Source of the DNA: an uncultured Verrucomicrobiota bacterium
GTDB taxonomy: Bacteria; Verrucomicrobiota; Verrucomicrobiia; Limisphaerales; UBA9464
Reading direction: 5' to 3'
Assembly (NCBI GenBank): GCA_903925515.1
Contig: CAIYFP010000356.1
Span: forward strand, 1-8,378
Length of the DNA: 8,378 nucleotides
Shown here: in pieces, positions 5,756-8,378 of the stretch
How positions within the stretch are numbered: position 1 is the first letter of the stretch
Layout: every line of letters starts with the position of its first letter
Translations under genes and position numbers: made by a program
Notes under the pieces: generated by a model
Told to the model about the DNA's origin: nothing
The model's input: the letters and a program-made list of their open reading frames with translations, nothing else
Databases searched by the model: none

Positions 5756-6478
5756 TCAAGGCACGGCCACGCAACCCGACCCACGCCGCCCCAGTCGCGC
5801 GCCCCCGACGATGCCCAACCCCAGCGCCATGAGGCCGACAGGCGTGGGCTCCGGCACGGGAATGTACCGGTAGGTGATCCCGGCAGTCAGGGTCATCCGA
5901 TAGCCAAGCCCCGTGCTCAGCCACAACCGCGACGGAGAAAGAGCCTCGCCCACGACAAGGTGATATCGCATGCCCACGTTCCCAACGCCTTGGTAGCTGG
6001 GGAAAGACGAGGGGGGCACGGAACCAGATGGCATGTCGAAGGTGATCGCCGGAGCAAGGGGCACCGCATTCATCTGCTGACCCGCCATCAGGCTGAACGC
6101 AAGCGCACTCGTGTAGAAGGTGGACCGCGATGGATCGTCCACGGACAAGCCAGGTCCTTCCACCACGAGCCGCGCGGAGAGCACCAGGTTGCCGGAGTAC
6201 GGTTGAACCGAGTTGTTCCGGGCCGAGAGGCTCGACGTCAGGAGGCCGACGTAGTCGAACTGGATATCCTGCAAGGTGCCCAAGGCAGGATGGAATGCCT
6301 CGAAGGGGACGACATATCCGCCCAAGGGCGGGTGAATCGATCGTGCGGTGTCCCACACCATCGTGACGGCCGGCGGACGATAAACCTCCACTTGCCTGGC
6401 CTGCACGACGCCCGCCCCCAGGCAACATGCGCCGATGACCCCAAGGAACGCCATGGCGGGTGAACATCCCACGTGCAT
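5756..6478 (-). CDS. PEP-CTERM-sorted secreted protein (possible choice-of-anchor E type)
   Basis: The product is 240 residues. An N-terminal signal peptide spans about residues 1-27 with likely cleavage after VVQA. The C-terminus is a textbook PEP-CTERM signal: IPVPEPTPVGL (206-216, Pro-Glu-Pro at 209-211), a hydrophobic helix to about 227, then the basic RLGRRG cluster (228-233). Such proteins are exported by Sec, held in the membrane, and processed by an exosortase, often in bacteria that make exopolysaccharide. The body is low in Cys and Lys and rich in Ser, Val and Leu. VPFEAFHPALGTLQDIQFDY (57-76) resembles the 'F-D-P-A-L-G-T-L' opening of choice-of-anchor E domains, with an Asn-Asn-Ser at 88-90. 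That assignment is from memory. ATG 6478 is the first start after an in-frame TGA; ATG 6454 is an alternative with a shorter signal. No exosortase gene is in the window. Confidence 0.88.
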   Translation of the reverse strand: MHVGCSPAMAFLGVIGACCLGAGVVQARQVEVYRPPAVTMVWDTARSIHPPLGGYVVPFEAFHPALGTLQDIQFDYVGLLTSSLSARNNSVQPYSGNLVLSARLVVEGPGLSVDDPSRSTFYTSALAFSLMAGQQMNAVPLAPAITFDMPSGSVPPSSFPSYQGVGNVGMRYHLVVGEALSPSRLWLSTGLGYRMTLTAGITYRYIPVPEPTPVGLMALGLGIVGGARLGRRGSGCVAVP

Positions 6479-6540
6479 GGCAAACCCCGCGCAACCAGAC
6501 CGTCACGGTCAAGCGGGAAACCGGGAACCGACGAAGGCAA

Positions 6541-6568
6541 GCCCCCGCCGACGACTCCGGCAGGGGGC
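6541..6568 (-). terminator. Terminator-like GC-rich hairpin after the hydrolase gene
   Basis: GCCCCCGCCG (6541-6550) pairs with CGGCAGGGGGC (6558-6568) with one bulge, loop of seven. On the minus strand it begins 15 nt after the TAG of the hydrolase gene and is followed by TTGCCTTCG, only a weak T-rich tail. It lies between that stop and the PEP-CTERM start, so it probably separates two transcripts. Confidence 0.5.
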
Positions 6569-6583
6569 GTTCCATGGCCCGCC

Positions 6584-7513
6584 CTAGAAAGTCTCCGGCA
6601 CGCCCTCCTCAAGGAACCGGATCCGCCCGAGCGCGCCGGCGTTCGTGCCCAGCTCGCGCAGCCATCGCGCCGGCTCGTCCATCGACTCAAAGCTCAGCTT
6701 GAACGTCCCGAAATGCATCGGGACAAACCACCGCGCCTTCAGGTCCATGAACGCCCGCAAGGCCTCGTCCGGCCCCATGTGAACGCGGCGAAAACTGTCC
6801 GGGAAGTAGGCCCCGATCGGCAGCAACGCCACCTCCGGCGCAAGCCGTGACCCAATCTCCGCAAACCCGTCGAAGTATGCGGAGTCGCCCGCGTGGTAGA
6901 GGCGACGGCCCCGGCATTCCAGCAGGAACCCGCCGTAGCCCCGGTGCTCGTCACGCAACGTCCGGGCCCCCCAGTGCTTCGCCGGCACCAGCGTCACCTT
7001 CCAGTCCCCGGAACTGAACGACTCCCACCAATGCAGCTCGATCACCCGGCCAAAACCCAGCCGTCGTGCCAACGCCCCGCAGCCCCATGGCATCACCGCC
7101 ACCTTCGGCGACGGCAATCGCCGCAGCGTGGGCTTGTGGAAGTGGTCGAAGTGGGCGTGCGTCAGCAGCACAAGGTCGATCGGGGGCAGGTCGTCGATCC
7201 GCAGCCCCGGACGCCGCAGCCGCTTCAACAGGAACAACCAGTTCGCAAAGTTCGGGTCCAGCAACACGTTCACTCCCTCAAGCTGAGCAAGGAACGACGC
7301 ATGCCCAATCCACGTCAGCGCCAGCTCGTCCGCCTTCAACGCCGGAAATTCCGGCCGCTTCGTCGATCCCGTCCGCCGTGTCAGCCATGCCTTCCACACC
7401 ATCTCATGGAAGAACGTCCTCGGGTTGAAATGGTTCGAGGGCGTCAGTTCCTTGAACGAGCGCGGGATGCGCCGCCGTCGGCCGGGCGATGGACTGGATG
7501 ACTCGGACGCCAT
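6584..7513 (-). CDS. NAPE-PLD-like metallo-beta-lactamase-fold hydrolase
   Basis: The product is 309 residues with no signal peptide. After a basic N-terminus come TWIGHASFL (67-75) and the di-zinc signature THAHFDH (118-124; His119, His121, Asp123, His124). Then follow PAKHWGART (177-185, His180), YHAGDSAYF (206-214, Asp210) and VPMHFGTFKLS (264-274, His267). These match, in order and context, the zinc ligands of N-acyl-phosphatidylethanolamine phospholipase D and its bacterial relatives; the 'H-W' after the third block and 'M/I-H-x-G-T-F' are characteristic of that branch. The likely activity is hydrolysis of a phosphodiester or related bond; the bacterial substrate is unknown, and UlaG-type lactonases are the alternative branch. 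All ligands are present, so it should be active. ATG 7513 was preferred to an upstream in-frame start at 7600 because it has a well-placed GAGGGA and avoids overlap with the STAS gene. It is the second gene of a two-gene unit. Confidence 0.92.
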   Translation of the reverse strand: MASESSSPSPGRRRRIPRSFKELTPSNHFNPRTFFHEMVWKAWLTRRTGSTKRPEFPALKADELALTWIGHASFLAQLEGVNVLLDPNFANWLFLLKRLRRPGLRIDDLPPIDLVLLTHAHFDHFHKPTLRRLPSPKVAVMPWGCGALARRLGFGRVIELHWWESFSSGDWKVTLVPAKHWGARTLRDEHRGYGGFLLECRGRRLYHAGDSAYFDGFAEIGSRLAPEVALLPIGAYFPDSFRRVHMGPDEALRAFMDLKARWFVPMHFGTFKLSFESMDEPARWLRELGTNAGALGRIRFLEEGVPETF

Positions 7514-7519
7514 CTCGGT

Positions 7520-7525
7520 TCCCTC
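7520..7525 (-). promoter_or_regulatory. Shine-Dalgarno GAGGGA overlapping the STAS stop codon
   Basis: GAGGGA lies 6 nt before the ATG at 7513 and shares its first bases with the TGA stop (7526-7524) of the STAS gene. It decides the start of the hydrolase and suggests that ribosomes finishing the first gene re-initiate on the second. Confidence 0.7.
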
Positions 7526-8102
7526 ACCCGGCGTCCGGCCCCGGCGCGGCCGGGGTGGGCCCATGGGGACCGGTGGAAACTGCGGCGCCGTCGGGTGCAT
7601 TCCTTGCCAATTCCTCCGACAGCATCCTCCTCAGCTCGGCGAACCGTTCGACGTTGGCCTCGCCCAGACGGCCAAGGCTTTCGTGCGCCCTGAGGCAAAA
7701 CCAGCCCATGTCCTGCTTGCTCGCAAGCCCTCGTGGCAAGTCCCGCAACGGCTCCTCCACCGGGAACGGTTCCCCGGCCTCCGCCACCCGCAGCAACGGC
7801 AGCACCTCGAGGTTCGCCAACCCGTCCAGAATCCGCGCCCGGGCACCGTGAAGCACAAACCTGACCCATGGCACGCCCCGCACCCTCTCCTCCGCCATCC
7901 CGGCCAACGTGCCGCAGAACGTGCTGTCCATCAGCGGGCACCCCGCAAGGTCTAGGTGCACCTCGGCAATCCCCTCCGACGCCATCCGGCGTACCGCCAC
8001 GTCGAAGTCGCGCGCCCGTTCCGCCGCCGCCCTGCCCGTGATCCGAACCAGTGCGGCCGAGGCACTGCAACCCACACGGATGGCTTCCACGCTCGTTCCC
8101 AT
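7524..8102 (-). CDS. STAS-domain protein with a C-terminal helical extension
   Basis: The product is 192 residues. Residues 6-107 form a STAS domain, the fold of anti-sigma-factor antagonists: a beta start (VEAIRVGC), an alpha-beta repeat ending EVHLDLAGCPLMDSTFCGTL (47-66) and a closing strand with VRFVLHGARARILDGLANL (80-98). Asp59-Ser60 aligns with the D-S pair in which Ser is phosphorylated by anti-sigma kinases in SpoIIAA/RsbV-type proteins, so regulation by phosphorylation is possible. After a Pro-rich turn, residues 125-165 form a charged amphipathic helix (CLRAHESLGRLGEANVERFA) and the tail is Pro/Gly-rich. No anti-sigma kinase, phosphatase or sigma factor is adjacent. Start: ATG 8102 follows a purine run (GGGAAGGGA) and begins right at the domain. 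A GTG at 8189 in the same frame would add 29 residues and lies inside repeat copy B. It leads the unit with the hydrolase. Confidence 0.88.
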   Translation of the reverse strand: MGTSVEAIRVGCSASAALVRITGRAAAERARDFDVAVRRMASEGIAEVHLDLAGCPLMDSTFCGTLAGMAEERVRGVPWVRFVLHGARARILDGLANLEVLPLLRVAEAGEPFPVEEPLRDLPRGLASKQDMGWFCLRAHESLGRLGEANVERFAELRRMLSEELARNAPDGAAVSTGPHGPTPAAPGPDAG

Positions 8103-8154
8103 TCCCTTCCCAAGCTCCGACCGCCATGCCCCCGGCGTCAAGCGGTGGCCATGC

Positions 8155-8378
8155 TCCCTGATCCCCGCGTAATCAGTTTTTCGGTTCACGGATCCGGCCT
8201 TGGACGCGGATGGAGTGGCAAGCAGATGGTTCCCACGGCCCCAATCCGCTCACCCTCTCCGAAAAAACCGGGCATCCCAATCCAGAGAAATGACGCCATG
8301 GCCCCCCGAAGGACGGACCGCATGGGATCCCTTGCTCGAAACCGAAGGTTTCGCAGCAGGTAGCAGGTGGTTGAGCGA
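8155..8378 (+). repeat. Dispersed repeat, copy B (runs off the right edge)
   Basis: This is the second copy of the repeat at 2455-2678, same orientation, no gaps, 90% identity over 8181-8378 and weaker homology from 8155. The palindrome CGAAACC-GAA-GGTTTCG (8338-8354) is identical. The tandem doublet reads CAGCAGG-TAGCAGG here where copy A has TAGCCGG twice: the same C-to-A change is present in both units. The left edge overlaps the in-frame extension of the STAS gene but not its preferred start at 8102. The element is cut by the window end, so its full length and right border are unknown. Confidence 0.9.

Noticed and set aside
5233..5784. Minus-strand open frames across 5172-5784
   Set aside because: They lie over the RNase P RNA gene and follow RNA helices rather than protein constraint.
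5616..6575. 319-codon minus-strand open frame
   Set aside because: It is an alternative frame of the PEP-CTERM gene; only the 5756-6478 frame gives both a signal peptide and the C-terminal sorting signal.
7444..8127. 227-codon minus-strand open frame
   Set aside because: It is a Gly/Arg-rich shadow of the STAS gene; the STAS frame has recognisable domain motifs.

Overview
The window is GC-rich and looks like a chromosomal segment of a Verrucomicrobiota-type bacterium, or another member of the Planctomycetota-Verrucomicrobiota group. The assignment rests on gene types and is an inference: a Tat-exported Gfo/Idh/MocA oxidoreductase, a PEP-CTERM (exosortase) protein, a stand-alone type II-like pseudopilin, a TPR protein with a typical C-terminal tail, weak or absent Shine-Dalgarno sequences at most starts, and intergenic DNA full of degenerate repeats. 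There are no phage, transposase, CRISPR or plasmid genes.

Layout. Positions 1-1113 (minus) hold a secreted protein cut by the left edge and, upstream of it, a pseudopilin. Positions 1214-2014 (plus) encode a secreted LolA/LolB-like protein of unknown role, convergent with and overlapping by 20 bp a small TPR gene (1995-2402, minus). Positions 2403-3840 are 1.4 kb without a convincing conserved gene. That stretch carries a dispersed repeat, several hairpins, an 18-bp direct repeat and one candidate 30-residue membrane peptide. Positions 3841-5175 (minus) encode the Gfo/Idh/MocA oxidoreductase. Divergent from it, with a recognisable promoter, is the class A RNase P RNA gene rnpB (5286-5684, plus), the most certain non-coding call. 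A PEP-CTERM protein (5756-6478, minus) follows. Last is a two-gene minus-strand unit: a STAS-domain protein (7524-8102) and a NAPE-PLD-like metallo-beta-lactamase-fold hydrolase (6584-7513), joined by a 10-nt gap with the hydrolase Shine-Dalgarno overlapping the STAS stop codon. The right edge runs into a second copy of the dispersed repeat.

The least explained signal is that repeat. Positions 2481-2678 and 8181-8378 match at exactly 5700 bp offset, without gaps, at 178/198 identity. Both copies lie upstream of a minus-strand gene at nearly the same distance. Of 20 differences, 12 fall in one codon-position class and one in another, in a register where third positions on the two strands coincide. 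This looks like past or present coding constraint, or a mobile upstream element carrying a short reading frame. I cannot prove either by eye. The genes show no single shared pathway; they read as a housekeeping/envelope neighbourhood with a repeat family inserted between transcription units.
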